NCBI GenBank assembly: GCA_029215795.1
Contig: JARDYH010000001.1
Span: 184,209,654 to 184,273,653, forward strand
Source of the DNA: Anniella stebbinsi
Taxonomy: Eukaryota; Chordata; Lepidosauria; Squamata; Anniellidae
DNA length: 64,000 nt
Direction: 5' to 3'
Every line of letters starts with the position of its first letter. The first letter of the stretch is position 1. Made by a program: the position numbers and the translations under genes. Under the pieces are notes generated by a model. That model did not search any database and was not told where the DNA came from. It was given only the letters and a program-made list of their open reading frames with translations. Below, piece by piece: positions 37,401 through 52,400 of this stretch.

Positions 37401-40400
37401 TCACGACGCCGGGACCGTTGCGCCGTGGCACCTCCCCGGCCTCGTATGTTGTGTTTCCTCCCCTTACACCAGTCTGGACGTAAGGGGTGCGACGGTGCTT
37501 TTTCCTGTGGAGCTGTCCGCGCTGCTGTGTATTTGGCGGTGCGGCGGCAGCTGGAGCAGGATCTGGGAGCCTCGGCTCCCCTACTCTCAGGTAAGTTATT
37601 TTTATTTACATTTTTTTTACAAAATGGGGGAAGAGGACAGTGGAGGCACGTAGGAATGTTTTAAAAATGTTAAAACTTAAAATGGGGGGGGGAGGGCTGC
37701 CAAGGCGCAGCACGGAGGTGGTGCAGTGAGCTTCTGGCTTGCTGGACCATCCCCTTCCCTGCCCAGCACATGGGAACCAATCAGTGGTTGATTGCCAAAG
37801 ATTGGACAGGCCTCCCCAGAAGTGGCAGAGAAAAAGTGACAGATGGCAAAAGCCCTCGTTGCTTCACCGCAAACTAAAGAAGTCGCACAAATGCCCGACT
37901 TTTTTAGTGCACAGCAAAGGCCCTTTGCCCCTAGATGGCTTTGCACTGGCAGCTGCATCATGTAACGCAACTGCCGCCAGTGCGAAGCCATCTCCACGGA
38001 AAGAGTCCGTCTAGAGGCACCCCCTGTCTCATTGTCATGGAAGGGGGAAGGTTCAGGAGCGATTGCTCCTCATTCGTTGCAGCCTCCCCAATTCACACAC
38101 ACAGCTGGTAGTTAAGCTGGGGGTGGTGGGGGAGTCCTTTGGTACCAATGGAACAGGTGTTTTTTCCGAAGCTTAATTGCAATGCAGATGGGGGGGGTGA
38201 TTTTCAGCAGGGTGGAGTTAGGGAGGGAAAGCTTAAAGCTGTCCTTCCTGCTTGGCTTGCTGAAACCCCCAACATCCCCCCCAGCATCATGGAAAATGGA
38301 CATTCAGGGCTGCTGGAAATAGATCCATTAGTGTCAATGGTGGGTTGTTGTTTTTTAAAATCCTCATTCATGGGGAGTGGGTAGTTTTCTTCAGGAGAGG
38401 AAGCAAGAGAGAGAGAGAGAGACGTGTGGGGGTGCAGCTAGGACTGGGTTCAGAGCTGCCGTCTGTCCGGGGCAGCACTTGATGGGGACAGCAGCCAATT
38501 GCCACTGGGAACTGCACTGAGTTCGTGATGGTGATGCTGCGTGCTGCAGGACCCTCTCCTCCTTATTTTTAAAAACGTGTGATGGTCGGGATGGTCTTCT
38601 GGGCATGGACGCTGTTATAGATGCTCATTTCTTATTCAAGGGGAGACATGATAGTACTCTTCAAATACTTGAAAGGTTGTCCCACAGAGGAGGGCCAGGA
38701 TCTCTTCTTGATCATCCCAGAGTGCAGGACACGGAATAATGGGCTCAAGTTATAGGAAACCAGATTCCGGCTGGACATCAGGAAAAACTTCCTGACTGTT
38801 AGAGCAGTACAACAATGGAACCAATGACCTAGGGAGGTGGTGGGCTCTCCCACATTAGAGGCATTCAAGAGGAAGCTGGACAGCCATCTGTCAGGGATAC
38901 TTGAAGGTGTATTCTTGCATTGAGCAGGGGGTTGGATTGGATGGCCTTATGGGCCCCTTCCAACTCTACTATTCTAAGATTCTATGATTACTTTAAAAGT
39001 AAATCATACTGTTTTGTGACAAAATAGTGCTTATTCCCAAATAAATGTATTTACCATTAGGGCAGCAGTTTATACCATTTTATTCCTGTAGTCATGATAG
39101 TGCTATGATTTAAGCGAGTTTAAAATGCATAACTGCACATGCTCAAAACATTTCTTTCTTCTTTTTTAAAGTATGGTTTGACAACGTTTTATGTATTGTG
39201 TTTGTGTTTTGGTGTTTGCTTTAATGCCTGAGGAATGTAGAAGCAGTTGTAAAGCATGGAACGGTAGGGTGTGGGGGGGGCGGGGTGGGAGGAGGAGATA
39301 ACTGTCAGCTTCACACATGACCATCTAAATGTGACCTTCCCCCCCTTCCCCCCCCCACACCACTCCCTCCAATGGGAAGACCATTGATCCCAGGGTCTAA
39401 AATGATCTAGCTGCACTACTGGAGAGAGAAGGAGGGAAGAAGAGAAGGGGGAAAGGAGAGAGAAAGAGAGAGAGAGATGTTTTTGCCTTTCTAAAAGGTT
39501 AAATAATCTGGGCAGAAGGTCGTTCTGCAGGTATCTGCATAGATCTTGATCTTATGTAGCACCTCTGTATTTCCATGCATTGTGGTACATGGAAATGTGG
39601 CCTTAAGTGTGGAGCCTTCTCTGCTTGTATCTTCCTATGTGTGTGTCTGTTAGAGGTGGGGAGAAAGACACAAGTTCCCACTACATAGAGAAACAACCCC
39701 AGGAACTGCAGCAGAGCCAGGAAAGAGAGAGAGAGAGAGAGAGACGCCCTTTCACTCACTCTCCCTCCCTCCCTCCCTCCCTTCCCATCTACTGTCCTTC
39801 CCAATCTTCTTCCTTGCCCCCTTCCCTCCACCTCCTCTGCCTCACTGCAGTCGTCACTCCTCCCACCGCCCACCTAACATTTTGAATCCTCCCCCTGAAT
39901 AGAATCATGCATCACTTCATGTTATTTTGAATTTAATTTGCAAAGGTAATGATTGATGAATGGTGCAATTAATTTAAGAGGAATTTATTACATTTCATAG
40001 CAGGCTCTGTGTGGAAATTAGGAAAATAATTGATGGAGACTCCTTGATTACCCCTTGACTTCCTTTTGGAATAGTGCTCTATTGAATTTTTGAAACTCTG
40101 TTTGGTACAAAAATTGCCATTTTTAGGGGTGAGTGCAAAAGGGTTCATGAAAAAAACAATCCTCTACTCCTTGTTGTGCATTTCTTCAGACCGGTTTGTA
40201 ACCATTGCAAATTAATTGTAACTGAAGAGGAACAGCTAATTTGGGATGACCTGGTTGGTGGAGATAGAGTGGAAATTGATTGAAGAATTAAATTTATTTG
40301 GATTTATTTGGGGATTTGGATGGGAGATTAATTGGATGGCTTTAACTTCTGTGAAACTTATATAACTCTTCTAATGATTTCTAAATTAGCATGTATAGAT

Positions 40401-43400
40401 ATGAATTAGCATATGCAAATTTTATGCAAAGGCAGGAGCCCCATATCTTTTAAGTGTCTGGCACCATCATTAGCTGAACTCTTACCTTTCCTGACCTGAA
40501 AAGGCAAGAAGAGAGTGAAGCAGACTGGGCCACATGAGCAAAAGCAGCTCCTCCGGCCAGCTGCTCAGTCAGGAGTGTTACGAAGGAGTGTTAACTTACG
40601 TGGACATGAATCTCACATGCACGTACACCAAACACATACGTGAGGGATCATTTAGCATTGAACACTTTGCAATTAGGAAAACCTGATACCCCCCTTACAA
40701 AGTTGAGAGACCTTGAATACAACATATTTGAAAATAATTCTTTGTTTTATTAAAGAAGAATTTAAAATGAATTAGGGAGGAATTAGAATTGTACATACAT
40801 TGGAGAAATTCGAATCATACTTCAACACTGAGGATAATCAAGCATTTAAAGTCAATGATGAAGCTAGGTGTACTGGGATGCCTAGAAAATCATGTGTGTG
40901 TGTGTGTGTTCAAAAGAGAACAGAGCAAGGGGGGGGGGGTGTAGCTGATCCTGGGGAAAGGGTTAGGGTCATAGAGGGAAAGAAAGAAGTTTCAGCTTTA
41001 GATAACTTGAATGGGGGAGAAACATACTCCTTTGGGGAATTGTGAGAGAGTTTTGGAGGAGAGGGTTAGAGTTAATACAGTGGGTTGGGAAGAAAGTGGA
41101 TGGAGAGGCATAGGCTGACCATATGAAAAGGAGAACAGGGCTCCTGTAACTTTAACAGTTGTAGAGAACAGGGACTTTCAGCCAGTGTCATTTGTATGCA
41201 ATTAGTACCTGGTGAAATTCCCTCTTCATCACAACAGTTAAAGGTGCAGGCACTATATTAGAGTGACTATAGACAAAAGAAGGCAGGGCCCTTGCAACTT
41301 TAACTGTGGTGATGAAGAGGGAATATCACCAGGAACTAATTGCATACAAATGACACTGGCTGAAATTCCCTTTTCTCTACAACTGTTAAAGTTACATGAG
41401 CCCTGTCCTCCTTTTCATATGGTCAGCCTAAGCATAAAGAGCTCTAAAGCCAAGGGGTTTTGTAATTTGGAATGGCATGGGATATTAAGGTGGAAAACAG
41501 AATCATTGGAGCATGGAGCGCGTAGAAGGAAAGTAGAAGATAATGCAAAGATTTACATCACTTGTGATGGAGGAGCTCCTTCTCTGGGAAGCAAGGAAGG
41601 AAGGAAGGGGGGGAGTGTTCTCTTCTGCAGAGAAAGGATGAAAGGAGTCCTCTTCTCTCCCTCTCTGCACCTGTTCTGTGAATTTGGGTTGCTCTTTTTA
41701 TCCCTCTTCTCAAGGATATAGTGATCAACATAAAGCAAAACAATTTTTTCTTCTAAGCTTGTTGATGGGTGTTGAAAATGGATCTTTAGGCCTCAGACAT
41801 TAAGGGAAGAAAGAAGACAATGGGCTCCTCTTTCTTTCCTAATGGGAGGAAAAGATGAGAGATGATGGGTGCATATTTCAGTCTATTACAGGTCCAGGTG
41901 AGCACGGGAGCTAGAGGGACTTTGGTGATTGTCTTAAACGAAGGTTACAAAAGAGTCAAGTAGGCCTACCCGCTTACACAATATTGGGTTTTCAGGGTCT
42001 TGCAGCTGTAGAAGACATTTAATTCTTTATTTTTCCTTCTATTTATTAAAGGTTAGCAATCAGTATAAAATATTTCATGCTGGGGGCTTCTGTGATTGTT
42101 GTCCTGAGGCATGATCTGAAATTTGAAAGTGTTAACATGGAGGAATTAAGACAGTCCACACCATGGCTGGCCAGAAAGTTGTATGCCAAACATCGGCAGC
42201 TCCACGTGGGTTGTGTAGGGCCTCAATATCCTATGGAACCTGTTTTTCTACTCTTCTCCAAGACCAAAAAAACCCTAGCCCCCTTCCAGATACGGGCCTT
42301 ATCTTCTCAAAACAACAGAATTTGTGGGCACCTCGTAACAGGAGCGAGGTTTGTTCCCTCCACACACACACTGCCTTTCCCAAGGGGAGCGTTGAAGCAC
42401 CAGCTCAAGGAACATTTCTCAATGCTCAGTCATTATCACACTGGCTCTGATATTTGTTCTGTGGGACTAACACAGTTACTATTATTTTTTGTGTACCCTA
42501 TGTTTAAAGAATTCCCGATTACAAAAACCCTGGTGATTGGGCCAAATTCTTGATGAAGGGAAGTCGATCTCTGTCTGATTTACAAGTCTCTGAAACCTTG
42601 TGATTAGGAGTGAAACTGGGATGTGAGATTCACAGATAATGGTTTAAAGAAATGCAAATCTATTTGTGGATTATTTTTCTTATTATCTTCTACTTTTAAA
42701 CAAAAAGTGCTCATTTTTGCAGAACTGCCTGGGTCCAGAAAATTAAAGGAGCATCCGAAGTGTATATTGAAACGGAAAAGAAGAAATATGAACAAGCTTA
42801 CCAAGGTGCTGGACATTGATTGAGTGGAACTTTAAGGAAGGGGCTGTTGGGTTCTAGTGTGACTGCAGTATCCAGTATTAGCCCTTTAGGGACACTTTTT
42901 GCCTGAATCTAACATGGGCAGCATGCTCACAAGGGAGGCCTCTGGCTTTAAAAATAGTGCCCTCTACAGGGACGGTAGGTTCTTTTTGAGTTGCAGTTGT
43001 CCTGTTAATAGTTACTAAAGAATTCTGATGACACAATAAGGGAATATTGGTGAAAATGACAAGAGAATGTCTCCTTGGTCACCAGTTTCACCCAACCCAG
43101 ATTGATATTGGGCTGTATCCAAATGTCTCGTTCCGCTAACGCAAATGAGATTGCACGAATGAAAACTAGGGGGCTGTCTTCACGGTGCTAGGTTGGTGCC
43201 GCTCCGCCGCCAAGCCCCATGCTATCCCTGGTGCGCAGTGGAGACAGTGGGCTTTCCAGTGACCATTAAGCTTGCTGGGCCCGCTCCCTCCCACTCCTAT
43301 GGCTTCCAGTGACCAATAGGAAGTCACCTTCTGCCCGGGAATGCCCCCAGAGTGGTTCAGAGCGAGGGCAGGCTTGCAGAAGAGCCAGGCTGACCTCACT

Positions 43401-46400
43401 TTGGCTGGAAAAGTCGGGGCAAGTCCTCGACTTTTCAGCCATGCATCTTCGCCTCTTTGCCCCTGGATGGCTTTGAATCTGCGGCTATGTGATCTACCCG
43501 ACACAGTGCAGATTCGGAGCCACCCCAGGGCAAGGAAGATGTCAAGGCAGTGCATTGGTTCTGATCTATGCACAAGAGGAGAAACCAACTAAAGCTACAT
43601 TTGCATAAACAAAATTGGGCAACCGGTTGTGCATCACCACACTTGCACAAACCATTTGACAAGCATAATGCCCAACTGTTTGCATAATGGAACAGCTTGG
43701 CAGAGCTCCACTAGAACTATTTGAGTTTGTGCAATTGCACCTTTGGATACTACCCATTAATTGCAGAACAGTTCCTAGACATCATTAAAGTATTTCAGAA
43801 TAACCAGTTGGTGAATTTGCAAAATGCAGAAATAGCTTAAACTGTCTTAGTCCCACTGATCCAGCTCATGTGCAAACATATAAATTTAGTTGGTTTGAAG
43901 TTTGTCCCTTATATTGTCCTGCTAATTTTGTTGTTATATCCAAGCTATTTATTAGTTCCAGCACTCTTTTCTTTTTCAGCTCGATCCCAGAAGTGTTCCG
44001 GAATAGGACGTTTGATGGTGCATGTGATTGAAGCAACAGAATTAAAAGCATGTAAACCTAATGGTAATACTTTCGGGATGGATCTTCATATATTGGCCAT
44101 ATAATTTAATTTGAGCTATTATTATTATTATTGTTGTTGTTGTTGTTGTTATTGTTATATTTATTTATTTATATCCCACCTTTTTCCCAATAATGGGACT
44201 GAAGGCGGCTTACAAATTAAAACATATACTAATGTGTAGAGGGTTGGTGTTTCAAATAGTACTTGTCATACATACATTTTGGAGAGTAAATACAATGTGC
44301 ATCCATGCAGCTAGGACAATATTTTTGCATCATGTTATGAACATACTGAAATAGAAGAGCTAGAACTAGATAAAGCCCTATAAACTGACTGTAGAAAGCC
44401 TCTGGTGAAAATAGAGCATGCTTATCTATGGTCTGGTTTTCCTACATTCTTCTTCTTTAAATGTTTCATGTATGCATTTCTTTGTTTTGTGTTAAGGGAA
44501 GAGCAACCCATACTGTGAAATCAGCATGGGTTCTCAAAGCTATACTACAAGAACACTGCCAGACACTTTGAACCCGAAATGGAACTTTAATTGCCAATTC
44601 TTCATCAAGGATCTTTATCAAGACGTGCTATGTATCACCGTGTTTGACAGAGATCAGTTCTCACCCGATGGTATGTGCAGCAATTGGTCTGTAATGATCA
44701 TTACCACTCTTCGTCTCGTGTTGATGATTAGAAATGGGGGTTGTGCTCAGGAGCGCAGCACAAATCTACTAATTCCGACTCTTCAAGGCCATATATTCTG
44801 TTCTTGCTATTCTTGCCCCCTCGTCACTTTAATATGTCTCTCCTGAGCTATATCAGAGGCTGGTGGTAGGAGCTCAAGATTTGTACTATGTGGTACAACA
44901 GCTTTCCCTGATAAAACACCATGCCTCATGCCTTAGTGTGAGTGAGTTATGTGACTACTACCACAAAAGGTTCCCTTCTAAATATCTGGGTTCTTTGGGG
45001 TGATACATCAAGCCTGCTAAGTCTTGTCTTGGTGCATGCTAAGACCTCCCTTCAGTTGTCAACAGAGACATCTAGAAGCGAATGTCAGCAAGGGCTAAAT
45101 TAGCCATTACAAGCAAATGTTCATGCTAACTTTCACACATGTGAGATCCCAGGGGTGCAACATATAGTGCAGAAGCAGCACCTGGGAAAGCAATGAAGCC
45201 CTCAGTGGTTCTTGGCCACCTCATGTCATTCACACTCCCAAAGTGGCCCCACTTCCGTTCAAGAAGAAGAGCAGGGGAAGAAGGCCATGGGGTGTGGACG
45301 GCACACAGCTGCATTTCATGCCTAGTTCAGACCTGCTTTTTTTCTGGTGTAGCATTTTGTATTTTTTTATTATTTTTAGCAAGTAAGTAATTTTATTATG
45401 GTCACAAGACCAGCAAAATAGAGTAACATTGTAAATACAATTATATAAAGGCGACAGTGGTTTATTTATTTATTTATTTATTTATTTTATTCCATTTATA
45501 TACCGCCCCATAACCAAAGCTCTCTGGGCAGCTTACAAAAATTAAAAACGTTGAACATTAAAAACACCGATGTACAAAATTTAAAACCATAAAGCATAAA
45601 AACAAGTTATAATTACAATATCCTTTAAAACAACAATTCTGGGTCAAAGCACAACAACAGCACAAAACCCTCATCTTATGTTGTTAAATGCCTGGGAGAA
45701 TAGGAAAGTCTTGACCTGGCGCCGAAAAGATAACAATGTTGGTGTCAGGCGAGCCTTGTCGGGGAGATCATTCCATAATTGGGGGGCCACCACTGAAAAG
45801 GCCCTCTCCCTTGTTGCCACCCTCCATGCTACCCTCAGAGTAGGCAACCGGAGGAGGACCTTAGATGCGGATCGTAGTGTACGGATAGGTTCATGTTGGG
45901 AGAGGCGTTCCATCAAGTATTGTGGTCCCAAGCCATGTAAGGCTTTATAGGTTAGAACCAGCACCTTGAATTGGGCTTGGAAACATATAGGCAGCCAATG
46001 CAAGCAGGCCAGAGTAGGTCTTATATGCTCGAACCTTCTGGTTCCTGTTATCAATCTGGCTGCTGCATTTTGCACAAGCTGCAGCTTCTGAACCGTCTTC
46101 AAAGGCAGCCCCACGTAGAGTGGATTGCAGTAATCCAATTTAGAAATTACCAGAGCGTAGACAACTGAAGCCAGGTTATCCCTGTCCAGATAGGGACGTA
46201 GCTGGGCCACCAACCGAAGTTGGTAGAAGGCACTCCATGCCACTGAGGCCACCTGAGCCTCAAGTGACAGACTTGGTTCTAGGAGAACCCCCAAGCTACG
46301 AGCCCGCTCCTTCAAGGGGAGTGCAACCCCATCCAGAACAGGTTGAAGACCCTCCATCCGGTCAGCAGAACCACCCACTAACAGCATCTCAGTCTTGTCT

Positions 46401-49400
46401 GGATTGAGTTTCAGTTTGTTAGCCCTCATCCAGTCCATTGTCGCAGCAAGGCACCGGTTCAGCACTTCCACAGCCTCACCTGATGAAGATGAAAAGGAGA
46501 AATAGAGTTGTGTGTCATCAGTGTACTGATGACAACGCACTACAAAACTCCAGATGACTGCACCCAACGGTTTCATGTAGATGTTGAACAGCATGGGGGA
46601 CAAGACTGACCCCTGAGGGACCCCATACTGGAGAATCCATGGGGCCGAGCAATGTCCCCCAAGCACCACCTTCTGGAGCCGCCCCGCCAAGTAGGAGTGG
46701 AACAACTGCATTGCAGCGCCTCCCACACCCAACTCAGCCAGTTGTCCCAGAAGGATACCATGGTCGATGGTATCGAAAGCTGCTGAAAGATAACAAGGAG
46801 AATCAACAGAGTCACACTCCCCCTGTCTTTCTCCCGACATAGGTCATCATACAGGGTGACCAAGGCTGTTTCTGTGCCAAAACCAGGCCTGAAGCCGGAC
46901 TGAAATGGATCCAGATAATCAGTCTCATCCAAAGTGTCTGGAGCTGGCTCACAACCACTCGCTCAAGGACCTTGCCCAGGAATGGAATATTTGCCACCGG
47001 TCTATAGTTATTAAGATTTTCAGGGTCTAGGGAAAATTTCTTCAGGAGTGGTCTCACTGCTGCCTCTTTCAGGAGGCCTGGGACCACTCCCTCTTGCAAA
47101 GAGGCATTAATCACTTCCCTGGCCCAGCCAGTTGTTCCATCCCTGCTAGCTTTTATTAGCCAAGAGGGGCAAGGATCCAATACAGAGGTGGTTGCACGAA
47201 CCTGTCCAAGCATCTTGTCAACATCATCAAGCTGTATCAACTGAAACTCATCCAAGAAAAAAGGACAAGCCTGTGCTCTGGACACCTCGTTAGATTCACT
47301 GCTATAACACTAGAGTCTAAGTCTTGGCGGATGCTCAAGATTTTATTCTGGAAGTGCCCAGCAAATTTAGTACAGTGGGTCTCAGATGGTTGAACCACAT
47401 CCTTGGGGCTGGCATGTAATAGCCCACGGACAACTCTGAAAAGCTCCGCTGGGCGGCACATTGATGATTTGATAGTGACAGCAAAGTATTGCTTTTTTGC
47501 CGCCCTCACTGAATATACCTTACTATAGGCACTTACCAGTGTTTGATTGCATCCATCAGGAGTTCATCTCCATCTGCCCTCAAGCCATCTCCTGTTTTGT
47601 TTCATCACTCTCAGCTCCGGGGTATACCACGGAGCCGTACGAGCTCTACACAGGAGAGGGCGCTCAGGAGCTATCATGTCAACCGCCCGGGTCATTTCTG
47701 CATTCCACAGATCAATCCAGGGTTTCAACAGGAGAACCAGCCCTAACAGACGGAAAACTCCCCAGAGACCTCTGGAAACCATCTGGATCCATTAGCCTCC
47801 GGGGGCAGACCATCTTAATAGGTCCCCCACCCTTGCAGAGGGGAAAAGCCACTGTAAGTCTAAACCTCAGCAAGCAGTGATCAGACTATGACAAAGGGAC
47901 TGATGTACAGTCCTCTACTTTCAGATCACCATCTCCATGTCCAGTTGTGAAAACCAGGTCTAGAGTATGCCCTGCTACATGCGTTGGGCCGATGGCATGT
48001 TGGGACAGTCCTATGGTTGTCATGGAGACCATGAAACCCTGAGCTGCCCCAGATAAGGTGCCCTCAGAGTGAATGTTGACATCCCCCAGAACTAACAGTC
48101 TGGGGAACCTCAACAGTACACCCGAGACCACCGCTGTCAGCTCAGCTAGGGAGTCCGTTGAGCAGCGGGGTGGGCGGTACACCAACAGAATTCCAGATCT
48201 GTCCCGTTGGCCCAACACAAGGTGCAAACACTCTAGACCAGTAGTCACATGGACAGGGAACCTGCAGAGGGGGATGGAGTTCCTATAGACCACAGCAACC
48301 TCCCCCTCCCCGGCCCTCAGGTCTACCCTGATGCTGAGCCAAGTATCCTGGTGGGCATAACTGGGAGAGGCTGACTCCTCCCTGCTCACCCACCCAGGTC
48401 TCGGTTATTGATGCCAGATCGGCTGCTTCATCCACAATTAAGTCATGGATGAGGGAGATCTTATTAAGGTTTAAGAACAGCATCCGGAGGCCTGAGAGCT
48501 GGCTGATAGGGCAACCAACAAGCTTGTGGGTGTGAGGGGGACCGGAACAAGGCACAGCCGTTAACTGTCTGAGCCACGTTCCCCTTACCTGGCACATCCT
48601 CCTCACAACGCCATATCTCCCTCTACCCGCCACTATACTGATTGGGCCCCCCTCAAATCCCCCCACTTGGCTCTGTATCCTCCCTCCCAGGCACATGGCT
48701 CCAGACCCAGAAAAAGCCAGGCAGGGGGGGAAAACAAATAAACCAAACAAAAAACAAACAAAACAAACAAACAAACAAACAAAAAAAGGGGGGAGAAAAA
48801 AAGAGCAGCAGCAAACAGGCAGGAAGGCAAGCAGCAGCAGCAGGCAGTTCTCCCTCTTCCCTGGGTGGGGTGATGATGGTCCCCTCCTCCTGCAGGCACT
48901 GGCTCTCCCAGGACCCCCCAGAATAATAGAATAATAAGAAATGTTCACATGTCCCATTTATAATAACGCTAAGTTTAATAAGTTAAAACATCAAACATTT
49001 AACATCTTCCCACACTGTCAAGGAATTGCAGCAGCACAGAATCTAGCCACCTTTGTAGTTACCTCTGGATTCTGATTGGCCAGGAGATAGTCTATATAAA
49101 ACACATCGTATTTCCCTGGTATTCATTGTAAACTAGGGGTAATAAAAATATGGAGCAAGGAATAAAAGGAGCATGAGAGTCGGAATCTACTACCGACCAC
49201 CCAATCAAGGAGAAGTTGAGGATGAAACTTTTGAAAAACAAATTGCCAGTGTTTTAAGGAAATCCAATGTAGTAGTAATGGGGGACTTCAGTTACCCCCA
49301 TATCTGATGGGGAAACAAATTCTGCCAAAAGTGCCCCCTCCAAGAAATTCCTGACATGTGTGGCTGATAACTTTCTCCTACAGAAAGTGGAGGAAAGAAC

Positions 49401-52400
49401 TAGAGGTACAGCTATCCTTGACTTGGGACTGACCACTAGAGAGGACTTAGTGGATAAAGTGGCAGTTACCGGAACTCTGGGGAAAGTGACCATGTCATAC
49501 TTGACTTCTTGATTTTAAAGTAAACAAAAGCTGAGTGTAGCCATACACGTACTCTGGATTTCAGGAAAGCCAATTTTAATAAACTCAAGCTGATTTTAAT
49601 AAACTCAGAACTATGATAAGTAAGGTCCCATGGCAAGTGACCCTAATGAGTCCGAGATGGGTGGGAGTTTTTAAAAAAGGAAATTTTAAAGGCCCAATTA
49701 CAAAGAATTCCAACAAGGAAAAAAGATAGAAGACAACAAAAGAAACCAATGTGGCTCCACAAAAAAGCTTAGAGATGACCTGAAAAAAAAGGATACATGT
49801 AGGAAGTGGAAGGAAGGCCAGGCTACAAAAGAAGAGTACAAACAAGTAGCACAGAAGTGCCGGAATGGTATCAGGAAGGCCAAAACTGAGAAGGAGCTTT
49901 GGCTAGCGAGGGATGCGAAAAACAATAAAAAGGCTTTCTTCAGATATGTGAATAGTAAAAGACAGAGGAAAGAAATGGTGGTTCAACTGCTTAATGAGGA
50001 TGGCAAATTGGTAACAGATGACAATAAAAATACCAAAGTGCTCAATTCCTATTTTGGCTCAGTCTTCTCCCAAAAGTGGGTCTTTGACCCACCCACCCCC
50101 GGAAAAAGTGAAGTACCAGATGAAGGGGCAGGAATGCAGTTTCAGATTGATAAACAAATGGCCAAGGAACACCTACTTTCTTTGAACGTGTTCAAATCTC
50201 CAGGGCCTGACAAACTGCATCCTAGAGTAATACAGGAGCTGGCAGAAGAACTCTCAGAACCACTGTCTATTATCTTTGCAAAATCATGGAAGACGGGTGA
50301 AGTGCCAGATGACTGGAGGAGGGCTAATGTTGTCCCTATCTTCAAAAAGGACAAAATGGAGGAACCTGGGAACTACAGACCAGTTAGTCTGACATCCATC
50401 CCTGGGAAAAAGTTGGAGTAGATTATAAAGAAGTGCATGTGTAAGCACCTTGAAAACAATGCAGTGACTAATCTGATCTTATTTTTTTGATTGGGTAACC
50501 TCCCTTGTGGACTGTGGGAATGCTGTGGACATAGTATATCTTGACTTCAGCAAAGCTTTTGACAGTTCCCCATGACATTCTGATTCACAAATTAGTGAAT
50601 CCACAGTTGGCTACAAAATCGGACTCAATGGCTCAGTTCAGATGACACAATAGTCAATGGTGGGTTGACTAACCCTAACCCTAGGGGGTACTCCCCAAAC
50701 AACATGGTAATAAATAATCAACTGTGGTGTGGATTAGGATCAGCACTGAGTTGACTATGGCAGCATTGGAATGACACAATAGTCAAAACAACTGATGATT
50801 GTTTCCCCCACACCAGTTGTTTATTGTGTCGTCCGAATTGAGCCAATGAGTGCTTATCAATGGTACCTTTGCAGTCTTTCGCCCAGTGTTCTTCAACATT
50901 CTTATTAATCATTTAGACAAGGAGGTGCAGGGAATGCTTATCAAATTTGCAGATGACACAAAATTGGGTGGGATCGCTAACACCCTAGAAGACAGAAACG
51001 AACTTCAAAGTGATCTTGATAGACTGGAGCTTTGGGCTGAAAACAACAGGATGAAATTTAATAGGGCTAAATGCCAAGTTCTACACCTAGGAAAAAGAAA
51101 CCAAATGAAGAGTTACAAGATGGGGGATACTTGGCTCAGCAATACTACAAGCGAGAAGGATCTTGGAATGTTGTAGATCACAAGCTGAACATGAGCAAAC
51201 AGTGTGATGTGGCTGGAAAAAAAGCAAATGCTATTTTGGGCTGCATTAATAGAAGTATAGCTTCCAAATCGCGCGAGGTACTGGTTCCCCTCTAATCAGC
51301 ACTGGTCAGGCCTCATCTTGAGTATTACATCCAGTTCTGGGCACCACACTTCAAGAAGGATGCAGACAAGCTGGAGCGTGTTCAGAGGAGGGCAACGAGG
51401 ATGATTAGGGGTCTGGAAACAAAGCCCTATGAGGAGAGATTGAAAGAACTAGGCATGTTTAGCCTGGAGAAGAGAAGATTGAGGGGAGACATGATAGCAC
51501 TCTTCAAATACTGGAATGGTTGTCACACAGAGGAGGGCCAGGATCTCTTCGCGATCATCCTAGAGTGCAGGACACGGAATAATGGGGTCAAGTTACAGGA
51601 ATCCAGATTCTTGCTGGACATCAGGAAAAACTTCCTGACTGTTTGAGCAATACAACAATGGAACCAATTACTTAGGGAGGTCATGGGCTCTCCCACACCA
51701 GAGGGATTCAGGAGGCAGCTGGACAACCATCTGTCAGGTATGCTTTAAGGTGGATTCCTGCATTGAGCAGGGGGTTGGACTCGATGGCCTTATAGGCCCC
51801 TTCCAACTCTACTATTCTATGATTCTATGATCATGATAGGCGGAGCAATACAGCAGTACGTGGCTTACAGTCTTCCCAGGGGCATAAATGCCTCACAATA
51901 TGGGGTTCTATTGTATCTTCCTACAGTGCTGAAAGTAGCACATTAAACTTGACTGGTGTAAACGTTTTCCTGTATTTTGGGATAGTTAAAATAGTTAAGT
52001 AGGTCACAAGTACAAAAGCTCACCCCTATCTCTAAATTCAGAGTGTAGGGTAGGCAGCTTTTATATGTTCTTGTGACTCGATCCTGATGTGCTGGTATGT
52101 CTCCCCTTTGGCTTTTGTATAGCCCAGGGCCAGGATGGCATTTCACGAGAAACCCAAATTAGGCCGTTTCTCGTCCACAGCCCTTTTCCACTTTGACTGG
52201 AATTCATCTGTTAAAGTCAAGGGGACAAATGTTATTTTTATAATATACCTTGAGGGGCAAATATTATTTTTAGCCAAAGATTTAATTTATACGGCCAAAC
52301 CTGCAATTCAACCAAAATTTTGCCTGTCTCAAGACATAGGAGCGCATGAGGCACACAGCTTGGGAGTCCGAGAATATTTCTCAGGAATTTTGTTTGGGTG

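Larger units (their letters stand above)
45461..48960 (-). mobile_element. LINE-A non-LTR retrotransposon, near full length
   Basis: The 3' end is (TTTA)n at 45461-45486 with TATACCGCCCCATAACC. Coding text runs leftward from ~48550 to 45671: endonuclease, then RT. The family sits in the CR1/L2 group of LINEs by its RT text; I do not assign a clade. Several frameshifts make it inactive. Related truncated copies: 1-409, 2700-3911, 26107-26545, 27415-27980. Confidence 0.9.
49140..51835 (+). mobile_element. CR1 non-LTR retrotransposon, 5'-truncated
   Basis: Begins within the endonuclease ([15 protein letters not shown] near 49176; [12 protein letters not shown]) and ends ccaactctactattctatgattctatgat, the diagnostic CR1 terminus. 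RT blocks follow in order with stops and frameshifts. MITE M2 copy 2 sits at 50630-50844. Confidence 0.93.

Noticed and set aside
42077..42553. 158-codon + frame in ITSN2 intron
   Set aside because: No motif, no splice or promoter support; considered random open sequence.
50668..50686. Telomere-like taaccctaaccctag
   Set aside because: Only two units inside MITE M2; too short for an interstitial telomere array and the other copy lacks it.
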